From positions 1-64,000 of the forward strand of contig JAHJOG010000259.1 in the NCBI GenBank assembly GCA_018820395.1: 64,000 bases of DNA, written 5' to 3'. The stretch comes from Gammaproteobacteria bacterium (GTDB lineage Bacteria; Pseudomonadota; Gammaproteobacteria; Burkholderiales; Burkholderiaceae_C). A model generated the notes under the pieces. The model was not told the DNA's origin. It saw only the letters and a program-made list of their open reading frames with translations, and made no database searches. Position 1 is the first letter of the stretch; every line of letters begins with the position of its first letter. Positions 22,992 through 32,790 of the stretch are shown piece by piece. A program made the position numbers and the translations under genes.

Positions 22992-23869
22992 CGGTGGCGG
23001 TGCGCTCGTCCGGGTGGCTGCGCGCCATGCCTGCCGTCTTTGTCCTTATCTGGAGCACCGGGTTCATCGTGGCGCGCTACGGCATGCCTTATGCGCCCCC
23101 TCTCAAGTTCCTGGCGGTGCGCTATGCGCTATCGGTCGTCTGCTTCGTGGTGTGGGTTGCTGCCGCCCGGGTGGCCTGGCCGGCGCGGCGCAGCCAGTGG
23201 GGGCATCTTGCGGTCACCGGCGTCCTGATGCAGGCGGGGTACCTCGGCGGCGTCTGGGCGGCTGTTCACGCAGGCATGGGTTCCGGACTGGTCGCATTGC
23301 TGGTGGGAATTCAGCCTGTACTGACGGCCATCTGGCTTTCCATGCGCGGTGGGGCGGTCGCGCGCCAGCAATGGGTCGGATTGCTTCTTGGATTCGCAGG
23401 TTTGCTGCTGGTTGTCGCACGCAAGCTGGTCGCGACCGGCGAAGTGAATTCGACGACCATGGGCCTTGCGTTGCTCGCCCTGTTTTCCATCACCGCCGGA
23501 ACGCTCTATCAAAAGCACTTTGTCGGCCCCTGCGACGTGCGCAGTGCGAGCGCAATCCAACTGGCGGCCGCTTTCGTCGTCACTCTTCCACTGGCATTTC
23601 TCGAGACGGGCCACATCCAGTGGAATCTCGCCTCGGGCGGTGCGATGGCGTGGTCGGTTCTGGTGCTTTCGCTGGGCGGAAGCTCTTTGCTGTACATACT
23701 GATCCAGCGTGGCACGGCAACGGCCGTCACCAGCCTCCTCTACCTCGTGCCGCCGTGTACCGCGGTCATGGCATGGCTGCTCTTTTCCGAGCCCATCACT
23801 GTCCCCATCGTGCTGGGCATCCTTCTGACTGCGGCAGGCGTGAGCCTCGTGGTTCGCGGCGGACGATGA
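22988..23869 (+). CDS. EamA/DMT family transporter
   Basis: Ten-TM-like; ATGA overlap with pgsA. Confidence 0.88.
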   Translation: MTVAVRSSGWLRAMPAVFVLIWSTGFIVARYGMPYAPPLKFLAVRYALSVVCFVVWVAAARVAWPARRSQWGHLAVTGVLMQAGYLGGVWAAVHAGMGSGLVALLVGIQPVLTAIWLSMRGGAVARQQWVGLLLGFAGLLLVVARKLVATGEVNSTTMGLALLALFSITAGTLYQKHFVGPCDVRSASAIQLAAAFVVTLPLAFLETGHIQWNLASGGAMAWSVLVLSLGGSSLLYILIQRGTATAVTSLLYLVPPCTAVMAWLLFSEPITVPIVLGILLTAAGVSLVVRGGR

Positions 23870-23908
23870 GGCTTGAGAACGCGCCCCGTGCAGCAGACAA
23901 TTCCAAGG

Positions 23909-24799
23909 ATGTTCGAGTCGTTCAGTAGCTTCGATATCACGCGCGACGGTGTGCGCTTGCACGGCCGCGCAGGTGGCAAGGGCGCTCCGCTCTTGCTGCT
24001 GCATGGCCATCCGCAGACCCATGCCATTTGGCACCGCGTGGCCCCGCGCCTGGCCGAACGGTTCACCGTGGTCGCACTCGACCTCCGCGGCTATGGCGAT
24101 TCGGGTCGGCCAGCGCGCGATGCCGGGCATGTCGGCTACAGCAAGCGAGAAATGGCCAAGGATGCATTGTTCGTCATGCAGCATCATGGGTTGGCGGAGT
24201 TCGCGGTTCTGGCGCATGACCGCGGCGCGCGGGTCGCGCATCGGCTCGCGATGGATCATCCTGAGGCCGTGCGACGCCTCATGCTGCTCGACATTGCTCC
24301 GACCCTGGCGATGTACGAGCGGACGACCGAGGCTTTCGCGCGTGCCTACTGGCACTGGTTTTTTCTCATCCAGCCGCCGCCGCTGCCGGAGGCGCTGATC
24401 GATGCCGATCCGGCTCGCTACGTTCGCAGCGTGATGGGATCGCGACATGCAGGGCTTGCCGCTTTTGCTCCCGAAGCATTGGCGGAGTACGAGCGCTGCG
24501 CATCGCTGCCGGGTACTGCCGAGGCCATTTGCGAAGACTACCGTGCTTCGGCGACGATCGATCTCGACCACGACAGGGCAGATGTCGCGGCCGGACGTCG
24601 GCTTTCACAGCCGTTGCGCGTGCTGTGGGGCGAGCATGGGGTGGTGGGCCGTGCCTTCGACGTGCCCGCGCTTTGGCAGGAGCGGGCCGAACGTTTTTCG
24701 GGCCGCGCATTGCCGTGCGGCCACTACATCCCCGAAGAGGCGCCCGACGAACTGCTCGCCGAGGCGCTGGCATTTTTTTCTTCCAACTCCAAGGACTGA
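23909..24799 (+). CDS. Alpha/beta hydrolase, fluoroacetate dehalogenase-like
   Basis: LLLLHGHPQTHAIWH, AHDRGARVAHRLAMDHPEAV with Asp nucleophile, YWHWFFLIQP, CGHYIPEEAPDEL. Confidence 0.85.
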   Translation: MFESFSSFDITRDGVRLHGRAGGKGAPLLLLHGHPQTHAIWHRVAPRLAERFTVVALDLRGYGDSGRPARDAGHVGYSKREMAKDALFVMQHHGLAEFAVLAHDRGARVAHRLAMDHPEAVRRLMLLDIAPTLAMYERTTEAFARAYWHWFFLIQPPPLPEALIDADPARYVRSVMGSRHAGLAAFAPEALAEYERCASLPGTAEAICEDYRASATIDLDHDRADVAAGRRLSQPLRVLWGEHGVVGRAFDVPALWQERAERFSGRALPCGHYIPEEAPDELLAEALAFFSSNSKD

Positions 24800-24803
24800 G
24801 ACC

Positions 24804-25889
24804 ATGAGTAAACAACGTATCGCAGTGATCGCCGGCGACGGCATCGGCAAGGAAACCATGCCGGAAGGGCTGCGCGTTCTGGAAGCAGCTGCCCGCAAGT
24901 TCAATATCGACCTGGCCTTCGACCACTTCGATTTCTCCAGCTGGGACTACTACGAGAAACACGGGAAGATGTTGCCCGATGACTGGAAGGACAAGATCGG
25001 CGGTCATGACGCCATTTACTTTGGTGCCGTTGGCTGGCCAGAAAAAATTGCCGATCACGTCTCGCTCTGGGGCTCGTTGCTGCTCTTTCGCAGGGAATTC
25101 GACCAGTACATCAACCTGCGGCCAGCGCGCCTGATGCCCGGCATCATCGCGCCCGTCGTCCGGCGGGACGGCAAGCCGCGCGAGCCCGGCGAGATCGACA
25201 TGTACATCGTGCGTGAGAACACCGAGGGAGAGTATTCGAGCATCGGCGGGCGAATGTACGAAGGCACTGCGCGCGAAATCGTCGTGCAGGAGACCGTGAT
25301 GTCGCGCGTTGGGGTCGATCGCGTACTCAAGTTCGCGTTCGAATTGGCGAAGTCGCGTCCGAAGAAGCATCTGACGAGTGCCACCAAGTCGAACGGCATC
25401 TCGATCACGATGCCTTATTGGGACGAGCGTGTGGTCGAGATGTCCAAACATTACGCGGACGTCACGCTGGACAAGTTCCATATCGATATCCTGACTGCGC
25501 ACTTCGTGCAACGGCCGGACTTCTTCGACGTCGTCGTCGCAAGCAATCTGTTCGGAGACATCTTGTCCGACCTCGGCCCGGCCTGTACTGGCACGATCGG
25601 CATTGCCCCGAGTGCCAACCTCAATCCGGAACGCACGACCCCTTCGTTGTTCGAGCCGGTTCATGGGTCGGCGCCAGACATTGCAGGCAAGGCCATCGCC
25701 AATCCCATTGGCCAGATCTGGTGCGGCGCGATGATGCTCGAGTTCCTGGGTCACAAGGCCGCACACGATGCGATCCTGAGCGCCATCGAGCGCGTGCTGG
25801 CACCTTCGAGCGATGCCCCAAGAACACCAGACATCGGAGGGAAGGCCAAGACGGGCGACCTCGGTCGCGCGATCGAACGGGCGCTCTGA
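24804..25889 (+). CDS. Tartrate/D-malate dehydrogenase (isopropylmalate dehydrogenase-like family)
   Basis: IAVIAGDGIGKETMPEGLRVLEAA; VRENTEGEYSSIGGR; FEPVHGSAPDIAGK. Confidence 0.92.
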   Translation: MSKQRIAVIAGDGIGKETMPEGLRVLEAAARKFNIDLAFDHFDFSSWDYYEKHGKMLPDDWKDKIGGHDAIYFGAVGWPEKIADHVSLWGSLLLFRREFDQYINLRPARLMPGIIAPVVRRDGKPREPGEIDMYIVRENTEGEYSSIGGRMYEGTAREIVVQETVMSRVGVDRVLKFAFELAKSRPKKHLTSATKSNGISITMPYWDERVVEMSKHYADVTLDKFHIDILTAHFVQRPDFFDVVVASNLFGDILSDLGPACTGTIGIAPSANLNPERTTPSLFEPVHGSAPDIAGKAIANPIGQIWCGAMMLEFLGHKAAHDAILSAIERVLAPSSDAPRTPDIGGKAKTGDLGRAIERAL

Positions 25890-25952
25890 AAATCCGTCTT
25901 CGCAAAGACCACTAAAATCCAATCCTCGCTGGGCCAGCGGCGGTACGTCTTA

Positions 25953-25981
25953 TTGACACCCCGGGGACCAGTGGTTGTAAT
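25953..25981 (+). promoter_or_regulatory. Strong sigma-70 promoter upstream of HU gene: TTGACA-N17-TGTAAT
   Basis: Consensus -35, 5/6 -10, exact 17-bp spacer. Confidence 0.75.
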
Positions 25982-26113
25982 CCTTGTCGGCAGTGCGCTG
26001 CCGGCGCGTCAGAACTGCCGTCAAACTTTCCTTCGACCTCCCTGGGTTTCTTTCCGGGAGCGGCCGCCTTTCTGACGCTACCCGATCAACATTTTTTTCT
26101 GCAAGGGGCCCTT

Positions 26114-26386
26114 GTGAACAAGACCGAACTGATTGAGCACATCGCAAAAAACGCCGACATCTCCAAGGCCGCTGCCACGCGTGCTCTCGACTCGACCATC
26201 GGCGCGATCCGTACCACGCTCAAGAAAGGCGGCTCTGTGTCACTGGTCGGTTTCGGAACGTTCGCGGTTGGCAAACGCGCCGCGCGGACCGGCCGCAATC
26301 CCCGGACCGGCGACGCGATTAAAATCAAGGCTGCCAAGATCCCGAAGTTCCGTCCCGGCAAGGCGCTGAAAGACGCGCTGAACTGA
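26114..26386 (+). CDS. HU family DNA-binding protein (GTG start)
   Basis: [25 protein letters not shown]...[45 protein letters not shown]. Confidence 0.97.
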   Translation: MNKTELIEHIAKNADISKAAATRALDSTIGAIRTTLKKGGSVSLVGFGTFAVGKRAARTGRNPRTGDAIKIKAAKIPKFRPGKALKDALN

Positions 26387-26404
26387 GATGCTGTATTTAC
26401 GGTG

Positions 26405-26480
26405 GGGTGCTTAGCTCAGCTGGTAGAGCGGCGCCCTTACAAGGCGTAGGTCGGGGGTTCGAGCCCCTCAGCACCCACCA
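26405..26480 (+). tRNA. tRNA-Val (anticodon TAC), CCA encoded
   Basis: GGGTGCT acceptor pairs AGCACCC; GGTTCGA T-loop; anticodon loop CTTACAA. Confidence 0.96.
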
Positions 26481-26490
26481 CCCATTCAAA

Positions 26491-26515
26491 GGCGAACGGC
26501 AGGTTCGCCTTTTTT
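26491..26515 (+). terminator. Intrinsic terminator after tRNA-Val
   Basis: GGCGAAC-ggcag-GTTCGCC-TTTTTT. Confidence 0.8.
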
Positions 26516-26554
26516 GTTGCCTGACCCCTCAGGCGTCGGAGAGAGTGTCCAAGA

Positions 26555-28468
26555 ATGCTAGATTCCTTTCGCAAGCACAACAAGATCATCATGGTGCTGC
26601 TGTTCCTGTTGATCATCCCGTCGTTCGTGCTCTTCGGCGTGGATCGCTATCAACAGGGCGGCCAAGGAGAGAAGGTGGCGCGTGTCGCAGGCAACGACAT
26701 CACTCGCCCGGAATGGGATGCGCAGCATCGAAACGAGATCGACAGGATCCGTCAGCAATCTCCCAACCTGGACCCGGCATTGCTCGACTCGGAAGCTGCG
26801 CGCTACGCCACGCTCGAGCGCATGGTGCGCGACCGGGTTTTGTCGGAGGCTGCTTCAAAGGCCAACATGACGGTCTCGGAAGAGAGGCTTTCTCGCATCT
26901 TCTCGGAAGACGCCGGCCTCGCATCCTTCCGCACACCCGAAGGCAAATTCGATCGCGAGCGCTTCATGCGCGCCACCGGCCGTACGCCCGAACAGTACGA
27001 AGCTTCGTTCAGGGCTGAACTGGCGATGCAGCAGGTGCTGCTTGGAATTTCGGGAACAGCCTTCGCCACGTCCTCCCAGACCGCTGCGACGCTCGACGCG
27101 TTCTATGCCAGACGAGAAATTCAGGTGGCTCGATTCAATCCCGACGCGATGACATCGAAAGTCGAAGTCAGCGATGCAGATCTCGAAACCTACTACAAGG
27201 AGCACTCCAATCAGTTCCAGGTGCCGGAGCAGGCAAGCGTCGAATATCTGGTTCTCGATCTCGATTCGGTGAAGAAGAACATCGCGGTGAGCGATGCCGA
27301 TCTACGCAGCTACTATGACCAGAATGCGGCGCGGTTCGGGACCAAGGAAGAGCGACGCGCGAGCCACATCCTGATTTCAGCGCCCGCGAGCGCCCCGGCT
27401 GCCGAACGCGAAAAGGCACGCGCCAAGGCACAGGAACTTCTGGACCAGCTGAAGAAAAATCCGTCCGCCTTTGCGGAACTGGCCCGCAAAAATTCTCAAG
27501 ACCCCGGATCTGCGGAGAAGGGTGGCGATCTCGATTTCGTCACGCGCGGCGCAATGGTGAAGCCTTTTGAGGACGCGTTGTTTGCGCTGAAGAAGGGCGA
27601 CATCAGCGATATTGTCCAGACAGAATTCGGCTATCACATCATTCAACTCACCGACCTCAAGCCGGCCGTGATTCCGCCGTTTGCTCAGGTGCGCGATGCC
27701 ATTGCCGACGAAGTCAGATCGCAGCAAGCAACGCAGGAATTCGCCAAACAGGCCGAAGCGTTTACCGATGCGGTTTATCAGCAGGCCGACAGCCTGAAGC
27801 CTGCGGCTGACAAATTGAAGTTGTCCATACAGAAAGCAGACAACGTATCGCGGGTCCCGGCGCAGGGCGCCACGGGCGCGTTGGCGAACCGAAACTTCCT
27901 GAACGGCCTGTTCGCTACCGATTCACTGGAGCGCAAGCACAACACGGAAGCCATAGAAATCGGTCCCAACCAACTCGCGTCGGGGAGAGTGGTCAAGTAT
28001 TCGACGGCACGTACTTTGCCGTTCCCTGAAGTGAAGGACAAGGTGCGCAGCAACTTGGTCGCGCAGCGCGCAGCAACATTGGCGAAGACTGAAGGCGAGG
28101 CGCAACTGAAGGCTTGGCAAGCCGACGGGGGTGCAGCGAAGCTTTCTCCGCCCACGACCATTTCCCGACTGGATGCGCAATCTCAACCGCAAGCCGTCGT
28201 GGAAGCCGCGCTGCGTGCAGACTCTACGAAGCTTCCACAGTTCGTCGGTGTCGACTTGGGACCGCAGGGTTACGCCGTGGTCAAGGTCAATAAGTCGGTG
28301 GCGCGTGAAGCACCCACTCCGGAAGTGGCCAAGCAGGAGAGAGAGCAGTTCGCTCAAGCCGTGGCAAGCGCGGAAACTTCGGCGTACTTCGATCTGCTGA
28401 AGGACCGCTTCAAGGCTGAAATCCTGGTTCCTCGTCCGGCGGACGTCGTTCCTGCGGCGGTTCGCTAG
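26555..28468 (+). CDS. ppiD: SurA N-terminal/PPIC peptidyl-prolyl isomerase, PpiD-like
   Basis: MLDSFRKHNKIIMVLLFLLIIPSFVLFG TM anchor; parvulin domain RRASHILISAP...GYHIIQLTDLKP. Confidence 0.93.
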   Translation: MLDSFRKHNKIIMVLLFLLIIPSFVLFGVDRYQQGGQGEKVARVAGNDITRPEWDAQHRNEIDRIRQQSPNLDPALLDSEAARYATLERMVRDRVLSEAASKANMTVSEERLSRIFSEDAGLASFRTPEGKFDRERFMRATGRTPEQYEASFRAELAMQQVLLGISGTAFATSSQTAATLDAFYARREIQVARFNPDAMTSKVEVSDADLETYYKEHSNQFQVPEQASVEYLVLDLDSVKKNIAVSDADLRSYYDQNAARFGTKEERRASHILISAPASAPAAEREKARAKAQELLDQLKKNPSAFAELARKNSQDPGSAEKGGDLDFVTRGAMVKPFEDALFALKKGDISDIVQTEFGYHIIQLTDLKPAVIPPFAQVRDAIADEVRSQQATQEFAKQAEAFTDAVYQQADSLKPAADKLKLSIQKADNVSRVPAQGATGALANRNFLNGLFATDSLERKHNTEAIEIGPNQLASGRVVKYSTARTLPFPEVKDKVRSNLVAQRAATLAKTEGEAQLKAWQADGGAAKLSPPTTISRLDAQSQPQAVVEAALRADSTKLPQFVGVDLGPQGYAVVKVNKSVAREAPTPEVAKQEREQFAQAVASAETSAYFDLLKDRFKAEILVPRPADVVPAAVR

Positions 28469-28494
28469 TTTTCGACGCTACAATTGCTGGCTAC

Positions 28495-28571
28495 GGTGGC
28501 TGTAGCTCAGTTGGTAGAGTCCCAGATTGTGATTCTGGTCGTCGTGGGTTCGAGTCCCATCAGCCACCCCA
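28495..28571 (+). tRNA. tRNA-His (anticodon GTG), encoded G-1 and CCA
   Basis: GTGGCTG/CAGCCAC acceptor, anticodon loop ATTGTGA, discriminator C with upstream G. Confidence 0.96.
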
Positions 28572-28586
28572 CCGGATTGAATACGA

Positions 28587-28615
28587 CGCCCCTCTTTTGA
28601 GGGGCGTTTTTTTTT
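28587..28615 (+). terminator. Intrinsic terminator after tRNA-His
   Basis: CGCCCCTC-tttt-GAGGGGCG-T9. Confidence 0.9.
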
Positions 28616-28693
28616 GGCGGCCACCGGACTTGCAGCGCGACGGATTTGAATTAAAATTTTGCTCTATCTTTTTAGTTCGGAGGATTCTCACCG

Positions 28694-29035
28694 ATGGCCA
28701 CCACGCTTGCAGACATCAATTCGCAGATCAAGAAGCATGACCAGGAGATTGCTCAATTGCGCAAGCAAGCGGAAGATTTGCGCAACCAGGAGCGAGCTGG
28801 CGTTATCGAAGAGCTAAGGAAGAAGATTGCCGAATACGGCCTGACAGCCGCCGATCTCAAGCTCACCGGCCGTTCTGGCAAGCGGGCTGCCAGTGCCGGT
28901 GCCGTGAAGTCAGCGCCGAAATATCGCAGCCCGACCGGCGAGACTTGGTCGGGCGGCCGCGGGCGCAAGCCGCGCTGGATTTCAGAAGCGCTCGCAGCAG
29001 GAAAAACGCTGAGCGACTTCGAGATCAAATCGTAG
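28694..29035 (+). CDS. H-NS family nucleoid-associated protein
   Basis: N-terminal coiled coil; C-terminal YRSPTGETWSGGRGRKPRWISEAL. Confidence 0.92.
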   Translation: MATTLADINSQIKKHDQEIAQLRKQAEDLRNQERAGVIEELRKKIAEYGLTAADLKLTGRSGKRAASAGAVKSAPKYRSPTGETWSGGRGRKPRWISEALAAGKTLSDFEIKS

Positions 29036-29055
29036 TCGACGTAGCAGCGTAAAAA

Positions 29056-29080
29056 GGGCCCGCAGTTCGGGCCCTTTTTT
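29056..29080 (+). terminator. Intrinsic terminator after H-NS-like gene
   Basis: GGGCCCG-cagtt-CGGGCCC-TTTTTT. Confidence 0.88.
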
Positions 29081-29097
29081 ATTCCGAGAGGACGCTC

Positions 29098-30084
29098 TCA
29101 GTTCACCATGACCAGTTTGCCTCTGACGCCACGCGAACCCATGTGAGCGTAAGCGCTCTTCAACTCGCTCATTGGCATGGTCCGATCAATCACTGGCTTG
29201 ATCTTTCCTTGGCCATACCATTTGGCCAATTCGTTCATCATCTGAGCGTTGGCCTTCGGCTCGCGCTTGGCGAAATCGCCCCAAAACACGCCGACAAGTG
29301 ATGCCCCTTTGAGCAGCATCAAATTGAGAGGCAACGAAGGAATCGGTCCGGCAGCAAAGCCAACCACCAAATAGCGGCCCCTCCAGCCGATGGAGCGAAA
29401 TGCGGGCTCGGCGAAGTCTCCTCCGACCGGGTCGTAGATGATGTCCGGGCCCTTGCCGTCCGTGGCCGATTTCACCGCTTCTCTGAATGCAGCGGGGATG
29501 GGGTGGGTGCTGTAGTTGATAGTGAGATCGGCGCCAATGGATTTGCAGAGTTCGCACTTTTCATCCGTCGACGCTGCAGCAATGACTTTCGCTCCCGATG
29601 CCTTGGCAATCTGGATAGCCGCCGTTCCGACGCCGCCGGCCGCGCCAAGCACCAGGACGGTTTCGCCGGCCTTCAATTGCCCGCGGTCCAGCAGTGCATG
29701 CCAGGACGTCGCATAGATCATGATGAATGCAGCGGCATCGACGTGACCGAAACCCTCGGGCAGTGGCATGCACAGCGCAGCCGGCGCGATCGTATGCGTT
29801 GCGAAGCCGCCGGTGCCGCTCAGGCACGCGACGTTCGATCCGATCTGCAGGTGCGAAACGCCATCCCCCACTGCCCGAACGATGCCCGAGTACTCGGAGC
29901 CGGGAACGAAAGGCAGGGGAGGTTTGATCTGGTATTTGTTTTGAACGATGAGCAGATCGGGAAAATTCAAGCTCGCCGCCTTGATCTCGATCAGCACCTG
30001 CCCGGGCCCGGGCGTGGGTGTCGGAAGTTCTTTCCAGCTCAGGGCTTCGACGCCGGTGGGATCTTCGCAAAGCCATGCGTGCAT
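29098..30084 (-). CDS. NADPH:quinone oxidoreductase / zinc-type alcohol dehydrogenase family
   Basis: VLVLGAAGGVGTAAIQIAKASGAKVIA; PGSEYSGIV. Confidence 0.92.
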   Translation of the reverse strand: MHAWLCEDPTGVEALSWKELPTPTPGPGQVLIEIKAASLNFPDLLIVQNKYQIKPPLPFVPGSEYSGIVRAVGDGVSHLQIGSNVACLSGTGGFATHTIAPAALCMPLPEGFGHVDAAAFIMIYATSWHALLDRGQLKAGETVLVLGAAGGVGTAAIQIAKASGAKVIAAASTDEKCELCKSIGADLTINYSTHPIPAAFREAVKSATDGKGPDIIYDPVGGDFAEPAFRSIGWRGRYLVVGFAAGPIPSLPLNLMLLKGASLVGVFWGDFAKREPKANAQMMNELAKWYGQGKIKPVIDRTMPMSELKSAYAHMGSRGVRGKLVMVN

Positions 30085-30207
30085 GCTTGTGTCTCCTTGG
30101 TGAGTCTCGTGAAGTCGTTCTTGGGCATGATAGGCGCGTGGCACACCGTCGTCTTGTCCCGGCCGTGACCTGACCGCCGCCTACAATCGCGCGCACGCCG
30201 ATTTTTC

Positions 30208-30963
30208 ATGAAGATACTTATTTCCAATGACGACGGTTTCCAGGCACCCGGCATCGTTGCATTGCATGCAGCGCTCAAGGAAGTTGCGGATGTCGAAGTG
30301 GTTGCTCCCGAGCACAACAACAGCGCGAAATCGAACGCGCTGACACTCTCGGCCCCCTTGTATGTGCAGTTGGCGCACAACGGTTTTCGCTATGTGACCG
30401 GCACGCCTGCCGATTGCGTGCATATAGCGCTCAAGGGATTGCTCGACTATCGGCCCGACCTCGTGGTCTCCGGCATCAACAACGGCGCGAACATGGGGGA
30501 TGACACCATCTACTCGGGCACCGTCGGCGCGGCCATGGAGGCTTACCTCTTCGGGATCCCTGCCATCGCTGTTTCCCAAACCGAAAAGGGGTGGGCTCAC
30601 GTGGATGCTGCAGCCAAGGTCGCGCAGCGCCTCGTGCAGCAGATCGAGCGCGAGAAGATGCTGGACGGCGAAGCGTTCCTGCTCAACGTCAACGTTCCCA
30701 ATCTCCCGTTGGAGCAACTCAAGCCCGTCAAGGTTTGTCGACTTGGTCGCCGCCATGCCGCTGAAAAAGTCATCACGCAGGACAGTCCTCGGGGAGAGAC
30801 AATGTACTGGATCGCCGGCGCGGGTGGTGCCAAAGACAGCGGCGAAGGCACCGACTTTCACGCCACCGCGGCCGGGCACATCGCATTGACGCCGCTGCAG
30901 ATCGATCTCACCGACCATGCTCACTTGCGTCAGTGGCGCGATACCGTGAAGCGGTTGGGATGA
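30208..30963 (+). CDS. surE: 5'/3'-nucleotidase SurE
   Basis: MKILISNDDGFQAPGIVALHAAL; VSGINNGANMGDDTIYSGTVGAAMEA. Confidence 0.97.
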   Translation: MKILISNDDGFQAPGIVALHAALKEVADVEVVAPEHNNSAKSNALTLSAPLYVQLAHNGFRYVTGTPADCVHIALKGLLDYRPDLVVSGINNGANMGDDTIYSGTVGAAMEAYLFGIPAIAVSQTEKGWAHVDAAAKVAQRLVQQIEREKMLDGEAFLLNVNVPNLPLEQLKPVKVCRLGRRHAAEKVITQDSPRGETMYWIAGAGGAKDSGEGTDFHATAAGHIALTPLQIDLTDHAHLRQWRDTVKRLG

Positions 30964-31029
30964 AGGCGGTCGCGGGCGGAGGGCCTTTCCCCGCAGGCGC
31001 GTCAGGCGCGCGACAGGAGCACTGATTTC

Positions 31030-31803
31030 ATGGCGACGCGACGACCCAGTTTTCCAGTTCGTCTGACGCCGGCAGCGTCTGCCGCAACGCGCGGACAGTT
31101 GCCGGCGGCGCCGACGCGGCCGATGGTGCAGACCACGCCGTCCATGGCATCCGAAGCGGTGCGAGCGCGAATGGTGCAGCGTCTGGCCCAGCAGGGCGTG
31201 ACTGACGAGCGGGTATTGCGAGCGATGGGTTCGGTGGGGCGGCATTTGTTCGTCGACAGTGCGTTGATCAACCAGGCCTATGAAGACACCAGTCTTCCGA
31301 TCGGTCTGGGTCAGACGATTTCGAAGCCCAGTGTGGTGGCGCGCATGATCGAGCTGCTGCTCGGAGCGCCCGCTTTGGCCGGCAACCCTGCTGGCCGGCT
31401 GGGAAGAGTGCTGGAAGTGGGCACGGGTTGCGCCTATCAGGCGGCGGTGTTGAGCCACGTCGCAAGCGAGGTCTACAGCATCGAGCGATTGCGCGGGCTT
31501 CATGAGCGCGCGCGCGCCAACCTTCGGCCGTTCCGTCTCACCACGGTTCATCTGCTGCTAGGTGATGGCATGGAGGGGTATCCGAAAGGCGCGCCCTACG
31601 CGGGAATCATTGCAGCTGCGGGTGGTCAGAGCATCCCTGAGACGTGGGTCGCGCAGTTGGCCGTCGGTGGGCGGATCGTAGCTCCATCGCAGTCTGCTGG
31701 AGGCGGACAAACTCTGGTCGTGATCGACAAGACGGCACGCGGCGTAGAGCGCCGCATTCTTGAGGCCGTCCACTTTGTCCCCCTAAAATCGGGAATCGCT
31801 TGA
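31030..31803 (+). CDS. pcm: Protein-L-isoaspartate O-methyltransferase
   Basis: LGQTISKPSVVARM, VLEVGTGCAYQAAVLS, GDGMEGYPKGAPYAGIIAAAGG. Confidence 0.95.
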   Translation: MATRRPSFPVRLTPAASAATRGQLPAAPTRPMVQTTPSMASEAVRARMVQRLAQQGVTDERVLRAMGSVGRHLFVDSALINQAYEDTSLPIGLGQTISKPSVVARMIELLLGAPALAGNPAGRLGRVLEVGTGCAYQAAVLSHVASEVYSIERLRGLHERARANLRPFRLTTVHLLLGDGMEGYPKGAPYAGIIAAAGGQSIPETWVAQLAVGGRIVAPSQSAGGGQTLVVIDKTARGVERRILEAVHFVPLKSGIA

Positions 31804-31814
31804 AGGAAAGACAC

Positions 31815-32750
31815 ATGCAGGGTATTGGCAATCGGAGCTGGCTCGCTGGCATCACACTGCTGGCCGCACTCATGATTGCGGGTTGCGCAACGAGGCGCGG
31901 TCCCGTTCCAGTCGAAGATCGAGGTGTCAATTCACCCGCATCTGCAACCGCTCCGGCAACGCCGGTGGATCCCGGGGTGCCGCTCATCACCACGGACGCA
32001 TCAGGCAAGCCGTTGCAAGGCATCGAGAACTACGGCAAGCCCGGCTACTACACCGTTCGTCCGGGCGACACCATTCGCCGCATCGCATCGGAAACGGGCC
32101 AGAGCTGGCGAGACATCTCTCGCTGGAACAATCTCGAAAATGCCGATGTGATCGAGGTCGGGCAGGTGTTGCGCGTCATTCCGCCGGTCGGAGCCACAGC
32201 AGCCGCTGCGCCTCCTAGCCCGACAACCGCTTCCACTGAATCCGCATCGCGGTCTGCGCAACCCACGGCCGTGGCACCGGCCATCGCACCTTCTGCGTCG
32301 ACCGCGGCCAGCGCGGCAGTCAAACCGACACCGCCTGTTGCCGCGACGTCCACCCCACCAGCCGCAGCGGTATCGGGAGATGACGACGTGGGCTGGATCT
32401 GGCCGGCACAGGGAGCGCTGATCGCCGGGTTCGACGATGCAAAGAACAAGGGCCTCGATATCGGCGGAAAGGCTGGCGACTCGGTTCTTGCTGCAGCTGA
32501 CGGTCGCGTCGTGTATGCCGGTGCAGGATTGAGAGGGTACGGAAATCTGATCATCCTCAAGCACAACAACACCTTCCTCACCGCGTACGCGCACAACCGT
32601 ACCTTGCTGGTCAAGGAAGACCAGTCGGTGCAAAAGGGCCAGAAGATCGCCGAAATGGGAAACAGTGATTCCGATCGCGTGAAGCTGCACTTCGAGATTC
32701 GTCGTCAGGGCAAGCCAGTCGACCCGGCGCGTTATCTGCCTGCGCGATGA
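31815..32750 (+). CDS. nlpD: NlpD-like LysM/M23 lipoprotein (degenerate LytM domain)
   Basis: Lipobox-like IAGC; Lys[30 protein letters not shown]-terminal M23-like domain. Confidence 0.93.
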   Translation: MQGIGNRSWLAGITLLAALMIAGCATRRGPVPVEDRGVNSPASATAPATPVDPGVPLITTDASGKPLQGIENYGKPGYYTVRPGDTIRRIASETGQSWRDISRWNNLENADVIEVGQVLRVIPPVGATAAAAPPSPTTASTESASRSAQPTAVAPAIAPSASTAASAAVKPTPPVAATSTPPAAAVSGDDDVGWIWPAQGALIAGFDDAKNKGLDIGGKAGDSVLAAADGRVVYAGAGLRGYGNLIILKHNNTFLTAYAHNRTLLVKEDQSVQKGQKIAEMGNSDSDRVKLHFEIRRQGKPVDPARYLPAR

Positions 32751-32790
32751 TGCCGGCGCCCGGCGTGACCGTGCGGCGGATTCCCGTTTC

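Noticed and set aside
26401-28620. tRNA-Val and tRNA-His as possible genomic island attachment sites
   Set aside because: No integrase, no repeated tRNA 3' end recognised nearby, and flanking genes are core.
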